From contig NC_135562.1 in NCBI RefSeq assembly GCF_964340395.1, forward strand, positions 15,658,796 through 15,716,295: a DNA stretch of 57,500 bases. Direction: 5' to 3'. This document shows positions 13,311 to 34,899 of the stretch, one piece after another. Made by a program: the position numbers and the translations under genes. Positions within the stretch are counted from its first letter, which is position 1. Each line of letters begins with the position of its first letter. This DNA is from Glandiceps talaboti. Taxonomy: Eukaryota; Hemichordata; Enteropneusta; Spengelidae. The notes beneath the pieces were generated by a model. The model had not been told where the DNA came from. It saw nothing but the letters and a program-made list of their open reading frames with translations, and ran no database searches.

Positions 13311-13319
13311 TATAGAACC

Positions 13320-18197
<4,878 letters not shown>

Positions 18198-18395
18198 TTG
18201 AAGCCTGCACTAGCTGTAACGGTAACATTTTTTCCATTTAGCAAAGAAAGCTTCTGTTACTCATAAAAAGACTCCTAGAATATACCTCTTTATTTGTGGT
18301 CGATTTTAACCGTAGGTAGTGTTAGTAGTGACAGGTTTAAATCTTGAGCGAAGATGTTTTTGAATCTGTTCCCAGATCATTTTGAATTGATGTCT

Positions 18396-19283
<888 letters not shown>

Positions 19284-19285
<2 letters not shown>

Positions 19286-21320
19286 TATTGCTCATTGAAT
19301 ATTCAATATGGAGGTACAAACTATAGATCATGCACTTTCAGTCACAGCGATCATTACGCATTCTTTCACAGCGCATCTTGCGGTCGTAAATGATCACGTT
19401 GTGTGTGTGTGTGTTATGGACGGTGAGGGCAGTAATTGAATGGTCCGTGCAATTTCCTTACATCTTCTTATCGAGCTATATGTACATATAACCACAGACG
19501 CAAGTTTATCTTTTGATGATTTAATGCACCTTGGGATGCATGCCAGATGTACAACATTGGGATTTGGAAATAGTAAAATACTGTACAACCACGATGCATA
19601 TGATAAAATGATTTACTCAAAAAAATCTCAGTCGACTAGAAGAGAAAAAAACCACTGAGTTTTATCGAGTTTTCCGACAAATCATAAGAAAATTCATCAA
19701 CGAACCTCCCAATAACAGTGGCTATGGATTTTGGAATTTGTAATGTTACAATGTATGCATCAGTCAGGACTACTACAGTCAGGACTACTATACTCTCTAC
19801 AGTCTCGGGAGCGCCGCAAGCAGAAAGGGACAGTTTGTATGCAGCGATATTCTACATATTAAATTGTACTTGAATAGCGTTGTAATTTGCGCCCTCATCG
19901 ACTACATAGGGCTAACTGCTTGTTGACGTAAATACTGCGAACGCTTCGCGATACGTGTACAAGGATATTAGTCTAAGAGTACAATTATGCGGGTAGATAT
20001 CGGTATATACATAGAACACGTACGGTCAGTTTAGCGATGAGAAGCTCCGAGGGCTGTGAGAGAGTCTAGAGTACTATGGCATTGGATTGCTCGAAAATGA
20101 CTAAAATTCAGATATAGCCATTGGTGGCGCTGTTTCCTTCGCTTATATATTAGGTATGTATATGAATTTAACATCGACGTTATGTGAGCTGGGCCCAAAT
20201 CAAACTCCACAGTACAGTACTAGCAGACTCCTTGTCTCCGGGATGTGAAAGTGAGGCGTAGTCACTGGCAACACTATATTAGGCATGTATAATACTTCAT
20301 TTACATATACAATCTTCTCTCATGTATCTTTTTATTCATAGCGCTTGACCCGAACTCAAACGGTACAAGGGACGTTGAGCAAGCGTTAATTAGAATCATA
20401 ATATTATATTTCAACCCGTTTCATGTCAGTGTTCACTGGCCCTGTTTGATATACAACCATGCAGAAACCATTAAAAAACTACACATGGTACACTTTAAGA
20501 TAGCAGGATTAAGATTGATTGAAATCATTTTTGACGACATTTTGTCTATAAAATGAAATGAACAGACTCATGTGCCACCATGCATACGTCAAATGCAGGC
20601 ATCAAACCATTGGTGCCCATTTGTCTGTGTCTACTGAGCTAGTTGCAGACACCTTTCGTGTTTACAACGCGCTGTCTTCTTAGTATACAAAATGTAGCAA
20701 GAAAATGCGATTTTGCTATCATCAACTGTAGTATGTTTAGGTTTTGTTTCTACTTTGTTGTATCAAACAGCGTTTGATAACACTAACTTGCAGCGGGCTG
20801 TATCACCTTCACTACCAACAAACTACTCAGAGTAATTTCATTCAAAACATATGTGCATGCCATATGGTGAGAATTAGAAATTGGCTTGTAATTAATTTTA
20901 AATGCAGTTGCTTTACATCATGCATGGTGGGTCATTCGTCCAACCCCGAGGACAAACAAAAATGTTGTCATGGTGAAACGGTTTCAGAAGATGTATTTTA
21001 ATATTGTTCATGGTACTCTGTACCCTAATAAGTAAACCAACACTAAATTTGTTTGATGCAAGTATTTACTGTGTACCCAAATACGGTAAAAGTGTTAAGT
21101 TTAAGCACACAGTATAAAGTATAAAGTGTTAGCAAATCGATTGTTGTGTATATGGGTTGATAGAGACATCAAAGAGACATATTCACTTGCTTTAGTCACA
21201 TGTTTATATTTGTGAATATTACAGTTTATATGTTTATTTTTAGTTTGTCATTTATGATTCAGTATAGATACTACTACTGGTGCCGCTCAACAAAAATTAA
21301 CCGCACCTCATACATAAAGT
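19284..21320. other. Noncoding intergenic
   Basis: No coding signal, no recognised repeat except TCAGGACTACTA twice near 19775. Short open frames lack motifs or codon structure. Confidence 0.3.
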
Positions 21321-21468
21321 TAGTCTATCTGCTAGACCTCGGATGTTCTTCCGATAAATACGACACACGACCGAACATCGCTTTGGAGGGTGTTCGGGCA
21401 AGCCCTCACTGCGAACTTCGTTCACTTATGGTATCGAAGGAAAGCCCGAACGTCTAGCAGCAAGACTA
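21321..21468. mobile_element. Older foldback MITE of the same family (copy A)
   Basis: Ends TAGTCTATCTGCTAGACC and TCTAGCAGCAAGACTA resemble the ends of the 45.4-kb element. The flanks ACATAAAGT and ATATAAACT match at 7 of 9 positions. The interior contains shorter inverted segments but is decayed. Confidence 0.65.
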
Positions 21469-21659
21469 ATATAAACTCAGCTATACCACATAAACGGTTA
21501 GTTACCGAACCTCGTATCTTTTAATAGAATTGGGTAATATACTAATGACTGTATATTTTCAAAGTATTTAAAACACCATTCATTATTTATTAAATTATCT
21601 ATTCATTCACTCATGCATGCCAAAATTAATTAATCCATCCTAAAAACCAACCAACCAAC

Positions 21660-21801
21660 TAGTCCAGCTGCTAGACCTCAGGCTTTCTTCTCAACACTGT
21701 TTCTGAAGGTGGCACACAATCGAAGGCTGTCGCCCTCACTAGCGACCTTCGGTCGCCTTGACAATGAACAGAAAATCCCGAGGGGTCTTGCAGCAAGACT
21801 A
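21660..21801. mobile_element. Older foldback MITE of the same family (copy B)
   Basis: Ends TAGTCCAGCTGCTAGACCTC and GTCTTGCAGCAAGACTA; flanks CCAACCAAC and TCAACCACC match at 7 of 9. It lies 190 bp after copy A. The left flank sits in a short CCAA-rich stretch, so the duplication call is weaker here. Confidence 0.6.
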
Positions 21802-21824
21802 TCAACCACCCACCCACCCACCTA

Positions 21825-21870
21825 CTCAACCAACCAACCAACCAACCAACCAACCAACCAACCAACCATC
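21825..21870 (+). repeat. CCAA microsatellite
   Basis: About ten CCAA units just after foldback copy B. A shorter CCAA stretch precedes that element, so the insertion may have split the tract. Confidence 0.85.
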
Positions 21871-21974
21871 CATCCACCCATTCATTCATTTTATCCGTCA
21901 ATATTCGAACATACTGTGATATAACAACCAAAGAGACTGTTTTGTTTTTTTAAAACAAGAATTATATTCTGGCG

Positions 21975-21980
21975 TTTATT
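21975..21980 (-). terminator. Candidate alpha-tubulin polyadenylation signal
   Basis: AATAAA on the minus strand about 555 nt past the tubulin stop codon. I did not see a closer canonical hexamer. An unspliced 3' UTR of this length would be reasonable, but a variant signal nearer the stop is possible. Confidence 0.35.
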
Positions 21981-22534
21981 TTTTTTAAAAATAATTCAGG
22001 GGCAAGTTACAATCTAAATTTACATCTTAGTTTACAGGGTTCTTGATTTCAATGCTACCATAGTCGGATGTTTTATGACTGTGTGTACTAATACACTTCA
22101 CCACGGTGTGTTTGTGCTCGATCATCGAAGGAATTTTTGTTTTAACAATTTCCTTCAATACCAACCACATTTGAACCAGTATTTTAACACCAGTGTATAG
22201 ATATTGCGAAATTTTATGGTTGCTATCCAAAATAAAGTTGAGATTTACCAAAAATTGTATAAAACGAAAATTTGTTCAACAGAGTTTCGCGGGAAGTGTC
22301 TGGTACGAAAAAATGGTAAACAGTAGTAACCCTGATACATTTCACTGTGCATGATGATTCAAATGCCTACAATTCGCATTTGAGGAGAGTAATGCTGCAC
22401 TGTTGCAGTGACGATTGGTGTTCGGTAAATGATATTAGTAATAGTGCCTTTGACTCTGAGTATGATATTGTCGTGTGATTGCTGAACGTTGAACTGTGAC
22501 GTCAGACGATGGTGGTGTCAGAGTTTGATGGTGT

Positions 22535-26366
<3,832 letters not shown>

Positions 26367-26493
26367 TTTGATTGTTGCTTGGAGTTGTTTTAAGACAAGT
26401 CTGCAAAAATGTGATTCCTCTAGATGCTTACGCTAACCGTGAACTGTCGGCTTTGTAAGTCGTAGTGAGGTCGTACAGTTATCAACACCCCGC

Positions 26494-26553
26494 TTTATAC
26501 CCCCACTTCAATTAGGTTGTTGGGCTGTGGCTTTTTCCCCCTCCATTGATTGG
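26494..26553 (-). promoter_or_regulatory. Alpha-tubulin core promoter (TATA and CCAAT boxes)
   Basis: Reading the minus strand, a CCAAT pentamer (26549-26553) lies about 50 bp upstream of TATAAA (26494-26499). The TATA box is about 130 nt upstream of the ATG, predicting transcription start near 26465 and a leader of about 100 nt. Spacing and orientation fit a conventional TATA promoter. The start site itself is inferred. Confidence 0.6.
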
Positions 26554-27192
26554 CTCCCGGTGGTCACAAGGTGTAGAAACCATACCAACTAGTGGCTGTC
26601 GTCATTTGTGCGGGGAGTCCACGGGAAGGTTTGTATCGGCCGCTCTTCTATCCACTTTGCCGACTTTTAAAAAAACACACACACCAAGGTTCTATTGTGC
26701 GATGTTTACCGCCTCAATGCCAAAACACCCCACTTCTATACATGTGTGGACATGAAAGCAGTTAAAATAAAAATCACTGTCCTTGTTTACTATATAGACC
26801 ACAGTCAATGGTAAAATAAAGAGGTTGCCAAAATCCATCTTTAATATTGCCATCAAACTGAAATCCCCTAACTGAAAGCTGAAAGCTTTGCTTTGCTTTG
26901 CTTTGCTTCGCTTCGCTTGTAGAAAGCATGGAATATGTACATGTTCGAATTAGTGAGTTACACAGGGTGATGTTGGCATCGTTTTATATTCCATTCCGTG
27001 GAGGCCATAGAGACTATTAAGTGGTTGCATTCAATGTATGAGGTCACGAGTCATTCGTACCAGATATTTACTTCAATCACTAACGACAGGGTAACCCATG
27101 ACATCAACAAACAGCGGCGATTTGATGACGCACACACAAATGGATCACATTAATGCACAACACAACACAACACAACACGTACACTTGATCAT

Positions 27193-27304
27193 GTATGTAT
27201 GTATGTATGTATGTATGTATGTATGTATGTATGTATGTATGTATGTATGTATGTATGTATGTGTGTATGTATGTGTGTGTGTGTGTGTGCGTGCGTGCGT
27301 GCGT

Positions 27305-27340
<36 letters not shown>

Positions 27341-27342
27341 AT
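27193..27342 (+). repeat. ATGT then GT compound microsatellite
   Basis: ATGT units to about 27260, then GT with GCGT interruptions to 27342. Intergenic. Confidence 0.95.
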
Positions 27343-28054
27343 GGATGTGTGTATGCATGTAGCAGGCGTTATTGCCAGCTATTTCAATGATATATACTAG
27401 ATATCTTCAAAGCAAAAGAGAGAGAGATCAGACAAACATCAAGCAGATCGCATGAGAAAGACTGAAAGACTGTAACAAAGCGTACGTGTTGAAATATCTA
27501 TTTTTTCCAAGCTCTGACATGCCTGAATAACCAATCCCTTAATCATACGAAGAACAAGACAAATTGGACGCTATAGTGCAGAGATAACTAGCATTTTCAC
27601 CTCTAGAACCTAGTGAACACGCGTTAAAAAGAAGAAAAAATATAGATTCATGTTAGCAAATATTAGATATATGTGTGCTACTAAATGATCCTTACAAATA
27701 CAATACAACAGATCACAAAACGCTTCAGTACATCTCGTTCCACACCTTTTTAAGTCTTGTGTCTTCTCGGTTTAGAAATACAGGTTACATGTACCAACTC
27801 GTTCAGGTGACTCATTACTCATGTGTTATAAATATCGCTGAGAGTACATATACGGACACTATGTATGGGTGTCATGGCATTGTGATTAATGATTTTGAGT
27901 TGGAATGACACTATGGACCCCTTGTAAAGCAAAACAATACGCATACATCTGACTGTTTACATGTATACACAAATACCATATCTCCCTATCTACCGACCCC
28001 CCCCCCCCACACACACACACGCATGCCACGCATGCACGGGCGCGCGCACACGCA

Positions 28055-28135
28055 CACATACATACATACATACATACATACATACATACATACATACATA
28101 CATACATACATACATACATACATACCGGGGGGGGG
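28055..28135 (+). repeat. CATA microsatellite and G-run
   Basis: About 17 CATA units, then CC and nine G. A C-run and CA tract lie just upstream (28000-28020). Confidence 0.95.
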
Positions 28136-28219
28136 TACTCGGTGGGTAATGGGTATATGTGTACCCTATAGCTAGTGGACAAAAATTACAACCACAAACT
28201 CTACAAAAAATGAAAAACT

Positions 28220-28315
28220 AGAGGTCAATAGTCGACATTTTAGCCAGCCTGAGAAATAGGGGTCAAAAGTCTACATTTTAGCCAGAAACAGGGGTCAAAT
28301 GATACATTTCACGTG
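28220..28315 (+). repeat. Short tandem repeat unit of about 40 bp
   Basis: AGGTCAATAGTCGACATTTT, GGTCAAAAGTCTACATTTTA and GGGGTCAAATGATACATTTC are successive diverged units, two of them followed by AGCCAG. Confidence 0.55.
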
Positions 28316-28433
28316 ACACGTGCATGCTTCAGTCATCGCTAGTCCATTGGCTGCCCGGGGGCCTGGGGGGGCGGGGGCGCCTACTCCCGATAAAGATGAC
28401 TGAAAACAACCCGTCTCTCTCTCACACACGCAC

Positions 28434-28789
28434 ACATACATACATTCATACATACATACATACATACACACATACATACATACATGCACACATACATACA
28501 TACATACATACATACATACATGCACACATACATACATTCATACATACATACATACATACACACATACATACACACATACATACATACATACATACATACA
28601 TACATACATTCATACATACATACATACATACATACATACATACATACATACATACATACATACATACATACATACATACATACATTCATACATACATACA
28701 TACATACACACACATACATACATACATACATACATACATACATACATACATACATACATACATACATACATACATACATACATACATAC

Positions 28790-28820
<31 letters not shown>

Positions 28821-28847
28821 CATACATACATACATACATACATACAT
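28434..28847 (+). repeat. Long CATA microsatellite (over 400 bp)
   Basis: Around 100 CATA units with sporadic CACA, TTCA and TGCA variants. Being a multiple of 12 bases per 4 codons, it keeps spurious HTYI/MYVC frames open on both strands. Confidence 0.97.
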
Positions 28848-29089
28848 GTAAGATCAACCTAAAAAGGTAAGTTTCAAACTGCTAAGAAAACTGTTGAATG
28901 AAGCGACAGCTCAGATCTGTAATGACAAGGCATTCAATAGACGAGGGGCACAGATTGAAAAAAGCTCGGTTTTTAGTGTACACACTATTAATACTAAACG
29001 CGAATTACAGGTGTGCTTCTGTTATTTTGCAATCATATTAATCTCATGGTTTTTTACACCCCTCGAAAAAGTCGTGAGTCCCACGTCTT

Positions 29090-29349
29090 ACACTAGTAGA
29101 AAAAATAGTACAGTTTACGACACTTTCCGTACTATAGTTCAGATTGAGTTCAATTCTGTACTTTTATGCTGATGAGGTGGACGTTTCTGTACTTTCCCAT
29201 TAGCGCCTGTCTAATCGGATTATACTCGATCTGAAAAATAGTTCAGATTGCGAGTCGGAAGTGATTTGAATACATTTGCATTTAGTTCAGAATATATTCA
29301 TGAGTTCACCCCCATAACCGGGCAGTAAACAAATGAATATTCAAATCTA
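29090..29349 (+). repeat. 260-bp repeat, copy 1 (inverted partner at 46.5 kb)
   Basis: The segment begins ACACTAGTAGAAAAAATAG and ends ATTCAAATCTA. It is, as far as I can read, the exact reverse complement of 46533-46792. No terminal inverted repeat or target duplication is evident, and no coding function is recognised. Confidence 0.9.
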
Positions 29350-29604
29350 TCTCGCCTGCATGTGATTCAAGGCGTGTACACTAATTGTTTGACCCACAGA
29401 AAACTAACAGTAACACTATTTAGTTAGTTAGTTGTCTGTGTTTGACCACATGAAGGCGGAGGGGGAGGGTGCAAAAGAAAAGGGTTACACACATGTACAG
29501 TGTATGATATGATGAGAGCTACATTTAATGTACATGTACATACGAACTGACATGTATACGTACATGTACAACTACGCTAGCATGTAAACGTTAGCAAAAA
29601 CTCT

Positions 29605-29656
29605 TACTACTACCTCAGACCACTAAAATACTAGAGTGGTCTGAGCTACTACTACT
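29605..29656. repeat. Hairpin with CTCAGACCACT arms
   Basis: TACTACTACCTCAGACCACT pairs with AGTGGTCTGAGCTACTACTA across a short spacer. The CTCAGACCAC core also occurs singly near 9450 (reverse), 30772, 41680 and 41738, so it is a dispersed motif. Confidence 0.6.
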
Positions 29657-30249
29657 TGCAAAAAGTATTTACAAGCATTTCCATGTAGGTCAATGAAATA
29701 TCACCTATGTGGGTTATACTTCAATAGTCGGTCAAACAGCGTAAAGGTCTACATTCTACAATGACAGACATGATTGTTCAACTCGGTGCGATCTAAGATG
29801 AATTCACGGTGTATATTTGGTTACGTCGCCTTTGAATTGATGATGACGACTCGTCCGACCTAGACTGTTCTGGTCCAGTTTCAAGTGAAAGTCAGAATTA
29901 TCACGGTGCCATTGATTATACTAACTGTGATGAAACTCGCCCACTCTAGTCTCTATGACTTCATTAGCCCCAAAATGCAAGAACTTAATAATGGTATTGT
30001 AAATCGAAGTTCATGCATGCTCTGACTGTCGCCTGTTTTTTGTTTTCTTACATTTTATACAATTTTGAATTGTTAGCTTTGTATTTCCTGCATTAATGTT
30101 GAAAACTGGTCTTTTTACTGTGCGTCTTCAATGCGCAGGTAAAATAGTGTGTTAATCTAGCATCGTGAGTACGCGCTCGCTTATGGTTTCGCATACATTG
30201 GACTGCCTGTCATTCAGTATTGTTTTAGCCTATTTATTTCTAAAGAAAA

Positions 30250-30317
30250 ATGGTCTGTAAAGGGACTGCTTTAGTTGTCACAGTGCCTTTGTGGATTTAT
30301 AAATCGATTTATGACAA
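30250..30317 (+). other. Possible orphan membrane-anchor exon
   Basis: AAAATGG opens a 22-codon frame, MVCKGTALVVTVPLWIYKSI then YD, ending in AA|gtgagt (phase 2). This is the layout and phase of the sulfotransferase anchor exons. No catalytic exon follows in the window, so it may be a relic or chance. Confidence 0.25.
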
Positions 30318-33300
30318 GTGAGTCTACCTATTTTTTTTCCGACCCACTCAGTCAAGGAGTGCGATACACCAATCACCGTGTATTTAGCTTTGTATACAGT
30401 GTATGGATAATAGCAAGTTTCGGGACTGAAAAATCATAAATTGTTTGTTAGACTTATTTTTTATTCAATGTAATCTGGGTTGATTGGGAATTTTCAGATA
30501 TCAGGATTTAAACCTCGGATTTCAACTCAGAAAGGCTATATTTTTTGCCTCAGTCTGAATTATATTAGTAGAACTCTCACCAACGTTCCCAATGTGAAGT
30601 GATCTGAAAGTTGGTGAGAGGTCCTCACGTTGGATTGCAGCACTGCATGTTCTTGCCGAGAAGATAAAGAGGTGTAGTAATTATGGTTTAAAACTGACTT
30701 TTACAAACGCCAGTCATGTAGGGTCTATGATTTTTTATGTTGTGGATGAATGCGGCACTTTGATCTGAACCTCAGACCACTATAATAGGAACAGACTAGA
30801 ATAGCTTTTTGTTTTAGGTGTAAATGGGGCTCTAAACCCATCTTCTCTGTCGTGCATGGTTACCCTTCAAACCTGCTTCAAGCCGAACGTTGTGCAAAAC
30901 GATACTTCGTGTCTTTACGGTTTTTTTTTGCAATTGTGTTTTAGTGGCCTGAGTCTGAACAAGTGTTCATACAGTACAGCAAAGTCCCACCAACAAAATC
31001 CATAGCAATAGATGCAGGAAAACCTCAGTATGGGCGACGGTGAAATCATGGTGTTAATTCTAAAACTTTTGAAAGCAAGAACATATGTTTGTGCAACTTT
31101 TGTATTAAAAGCATACCATTCCAATTCAAGGACAACGATTTTGTTCAGAAATGGTGGTAGGACTATAATCCTTCCTACCTCCTTCCTTCCTACCTCCATA
31201 GTTCAAAACCGCTGATCGTAACTGCATGGTACAGCGCATCTACATTTATTTCTGAGTTCCGGAGGGCATTATTTGATAAGTACCCCATTCGTCCCTGTAT
31301 TAGATCTTGTATAGTCATAACATTACAAAGATATGTGATTGTTGTGATCATTTCATTTGCTCATTATGTATTCAAGTGTAGTCAAATTTTCTTAGGTGTA
31401 TGAGCAACTTTACTTCACCAATAAATTCTACTTTCTCACGAGTATTGTAAAATAACATGGCTATAATATGATACTACACAGCACGTTTTAGACGTATTTG
31501 CATATCAATGTCATCTTCAAATTTTCTTGAAGAATTCTTCATCCAGATACTCTAACATACCTGCACACCAAATGTCAGCCCATTCAATCGATTAGTTTTG
31601 CGGCTGTCATTCATTTTTACTTTGAATTCTTTTATTTACAAAACAAATGACAGTTTTTGACCCCAAAAATGACCAAAAACAGAAAATTGAAAATATCTTG
31701 CTGTCATAAACAAATATGAATAGACTTCTTGATAAAATTCCATTTACTCATTGGGAACATCGAACGTACAATGTCAAAAAGTCGCACTGGCGCAAAGTAT
31801 CATGGGAAAACTTTCTTTGGCACACCTCACTTAGGAAATATAGCCGCAACAAAAAAGTTAATACTGGGATCATGTCTTTTTAAATTTAGCCTTTACCTTA
31901 TAGAATAGAAGTATCAAAAGTGTATGCACTAACAAGTATCTGTGGTTTGTGCAAACATGCCAAATCGCTGATGATTGTTAAACAACAAAACTTTGCATAC
32001 CATTGTCATTAATAATTCTACGTTTTACTTCTGAATCAGTTCTAAACACTTACGATTGAAATGATCGTCAACGATACGCTGATTTGTAGTTGAGGGTAAT
32101 TAAAAATATTTTACAATGACGATTTCGACCATTAGCCGATGGAGGTGACCCCAACCAAACCTGTCACAAGATGTAAACTTGCACACTTTTTGTGTGTCAA
32201 TATGTCTGTTCTGGTCAGTCTGTTTTGGGAATTTATGGTACACTCACTGTCGCAGTTTTCAGCCAGGGTCACGTTATTCGACGATTACTATATATTTGGA
32301 TAAACACTGCAAAAAAGTAACACCCGTCATTGTTGCTTAGACATTTTCCTAGGGTCTTTTTCAACATGATTTATAGTAAGAAGTAACTTTGTTGATGGTG
32401 TAGTCACTGAATTTATAACCCTACATCGATGACTTAGTAATTGAACACGCAAATGAATTATCATGAACACTGATCTACAACCGATCCGACCCTGGGATTC
32501 GATCACAATTCATGGCGTCGCTTGCCAGTCTATGTCTATGTCTTGGTCACGCAAACGTGAACACTCTGATATCTGAAACACTTCTTTGCTCCAGATACGC
32601 ACCTTTTTTCATGGAAAATGTCATATAGTTTGAAGTAAGCTGGGAGAAAATATTAATGAGATATTTGTAGATTTAAATAAGAGTGAAATGATAGTCAAGT
32701 GATTTTGAACCATCTCCGTGTATTTTGCTTTAGCGAAAACACTGACAACTACTAGTATGTGATCGCCCGGTCGTCAAATTGCAAAGAACAATGAAGAACA
32801 GCTGAACACCTTCCTGTGGTCATCTGTTCCTTTCCGTACCGACTCTCAATTGTTTTGCTGCGTTTACTTGTATATCTTTAATAACAATAGTTTTTTAACT
32901 AACACCAATGTTCTTCCACTTTCTTTGCTTTCAAAATCAGTCACTTACTGTTGTAGCCAGTCAAAGACAGCCATCCTCAACTGGAAACACACCATGACAA
33001 CAAAGATATACCAGAAAGTCATGACGTTTTGAATCATATCATTCGGCCCCCAACCCTGTTTTTGACAATTAAAAAATGCTCTACTACCCATCACAGCCAG
33101 TATCAATCAGACTTTTTCCATATATTATATTCCACCCTAACTTAACCCATATGACCGCCCCATTTATAACTCGTATGTCCGGACATGAACATGATTGGCT
33201 TTTCGCTGACCAAGGGGTATGAGACCATATGTGGAAGTGGGGGATAAGCTTATCAAATATGACCGTAGTTCCATGTAAATTAAAACTTATAGTTATGCTT

Positions 33301-33624
33301 ATAGTCGTTACGTTTTCAGTTTATTGTGGTACCCGCTTGATGCTTTCTCTGAAGATGCCGACGGGATCAGTCTAAAATTCAGTTCTGGTGTATAAACTAC
33401 AATGTATCACACATATCATGACTCTCACTATCCAATCCATCGGCTATACACTGGAGAACACAAGGACTATACTGACTGTTTTCTATCCAGCACGAAATAA
33501 ATTGAGAATACGTGGAACTTATATGTACATGAACAGTAGCTCCGACAACTCTGACAAGTCTCTATATACCCCACCAGGCCTCTTTGCTGGAGTTCGCGGA
33601 GCGTGTGTTGTCAGTGCTAATCTC

Positions 33625-33775
33625 GTCTAGTTCCTATCACCGTGTTCCTAAACAGTATCGTTACCATTTACACCTCCACTCACTAAACTTGGTTTAGTCA
33701 TAGAAAATAGAGAGGACCCTCTCTATTGTCTATGGTTTAGTTAGATACCAATTGGCATCTGGACTAGAGCTAATC
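33625..33775 (+). repeat. Dispersed repeat, copy carrying micro-palindrome 1
   Basis: GTCTAGTTCCTAT, TTACCATTTACACCTCCACT and GGTTTAGTTAGATACCA match 40626-41000 in order, but here the hairpin sits inside GGTTTAGT. Confidence 0.6.
33691..33742. mobile_element. Micro-palindrome 1 with 9-bp flanking repeats
   Basis: A 34-bp hairpin (33700-33733), ends ATAGA and GTCTAT, is flanked by GGTTTAGTC (33691-33699) and GGTTTAGTT (33734-33742). A related locus at 40967-40975 has a single GGTTTAGTT and no hairpin, so it looks like an empty site. Confidence 0.7.
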
Positions 33776-34340
33776 ACGAGTCCATCACAACGTGCATGCA
33801 TCATTTTCTGATGTCCGCATTTGATTTGGACATTGAAGTAAATGATTTTACATTTCTGAGTCTCATTCGGTATTTTTCCACTGTTCTATATGTGGTAGCT
33901 ACTACTTTTGGCACAATAAAAAAAAAGATGTTACGAAGACGAAAAAAAATATAATCGAGATGCACGATAAACATTTTTGGAAAAAAAGTCACATAAATGA
34001 CTGCAGTATCCATATTTTTAATTGGCATGATTGAAGACTTTAAAAAATGAATGATGATAAAAGTGAGATTTTGCCTCAGTGATGGTTTTTCTATACAAGC
34101 GATAACATCACGATACCGGGTACTTCACAAACATTATCTCACTGACTTCAAAACCATAGTGACTAAATCGTTTCGTACAATTAGACGGCATGATGTTTTT
34201 TACGTCTCGCACAAGCATATACAATGGTACACTTTACCAAATTGTAATAGACCATGTAAATATTACATTGACCGATGCAGATCTTGCTCGCGCAGGTTGG
34301 GTAGATTTATATGCTACGTTATGCCTTAGGCCTAAAAAAT

Positions 34341-34670
34341 AACTGTTTGGTTTCTGTTACCCGACCCACCTAGTTTTTCACTGCCGACCCTTAACTTTTT
34401 TTTTACGTGTTCTTGAAAAACTAACAAAATCGCAACAATTGTGAAGTCTCACGAGACATAGTGGATGCAGAAACTGACATCAACTTAAAAAGACAATATA
34501 AAACTGTTCCTCCAATCTGTAATGGTTGTACATCTAATGGAAAGAAGCCAATAACACAGAGATCATTTGGAAAAAATGGAAAACCAGAATTAGACACTCG
34601 CACATGAATAAAAATAAATCTACCTACCCCACCTATTTATTTATTTTGCCTAATCGGAACAACACAATTT
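34341..34670 (+). repeat. Dispersed 330-bp repeat, second full-length copy
   Basis: It shares the order GGTTTCTGTTACCCGACC, TTTTTTACGT, GAAGTCTCACGAGACATAGT, CTGACATCAACTTAAAAA, TAATGGTTGTACATCT and CCCCACCTATT with the 16.5-kb copy. No reading frame is conserved. Confidence 0.75.
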
Positions 34671-34789
34671 TTTTAATAGGCCTATTTCCTAACTCAAGCT
34701 TAAATTATTGGACCCTTGTGAACCAAAAATGTGCGAAAATACAACGCCAAAATAGTAACGCTTTGCACGGTTTTCACACTGAGCAATAC

Positions 34790-34835
34790 GATTAGATCAT
34801 AGACAGTGAAGTTCTCCAGTGTCTCTGGTTAGACC
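34790..34835. mobile_element. Micro-palindrome 2 (degenerate) with 9-bp flanking repeats
   Basis: A 28-bp imperfect hairpin (34799-34826), starting ATAGACAGTG and ending CAGTGTCTCT, sits between GATTAGATC and GGTTAGACC (7 of 9 identical). It is the oldest-looking member. Confidence 0.5.
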
Positions 34836-34899
34836 GACAACAATGAAACCGTTAGCGGGATCTCAGAGTCATACTCATTCACATACAATTTTTTATGGC

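Larger units (their letters stand above)
29350..33624. other. Noncoding intergenic
   Basis: Besides the hairpin at 29.6 kb and the candidate orphan exon at 30.25 kb, there is an 11-bp inverted pair CTCTCACCAAC/GTTGGTGAGAG (about 30575-30624). The stretch at 31.49-31.75 kb (CCTGCACACCAAATGTCAGC) looks like a dispersed repeat but has no second copy here. Confidence 0.3.

Noticed and set aside
28434-28847. HTYIHTYI and MYVCMYVC repeat proteins
   Set aside because: Direct translation of a CATA microsatellite. No gene context.
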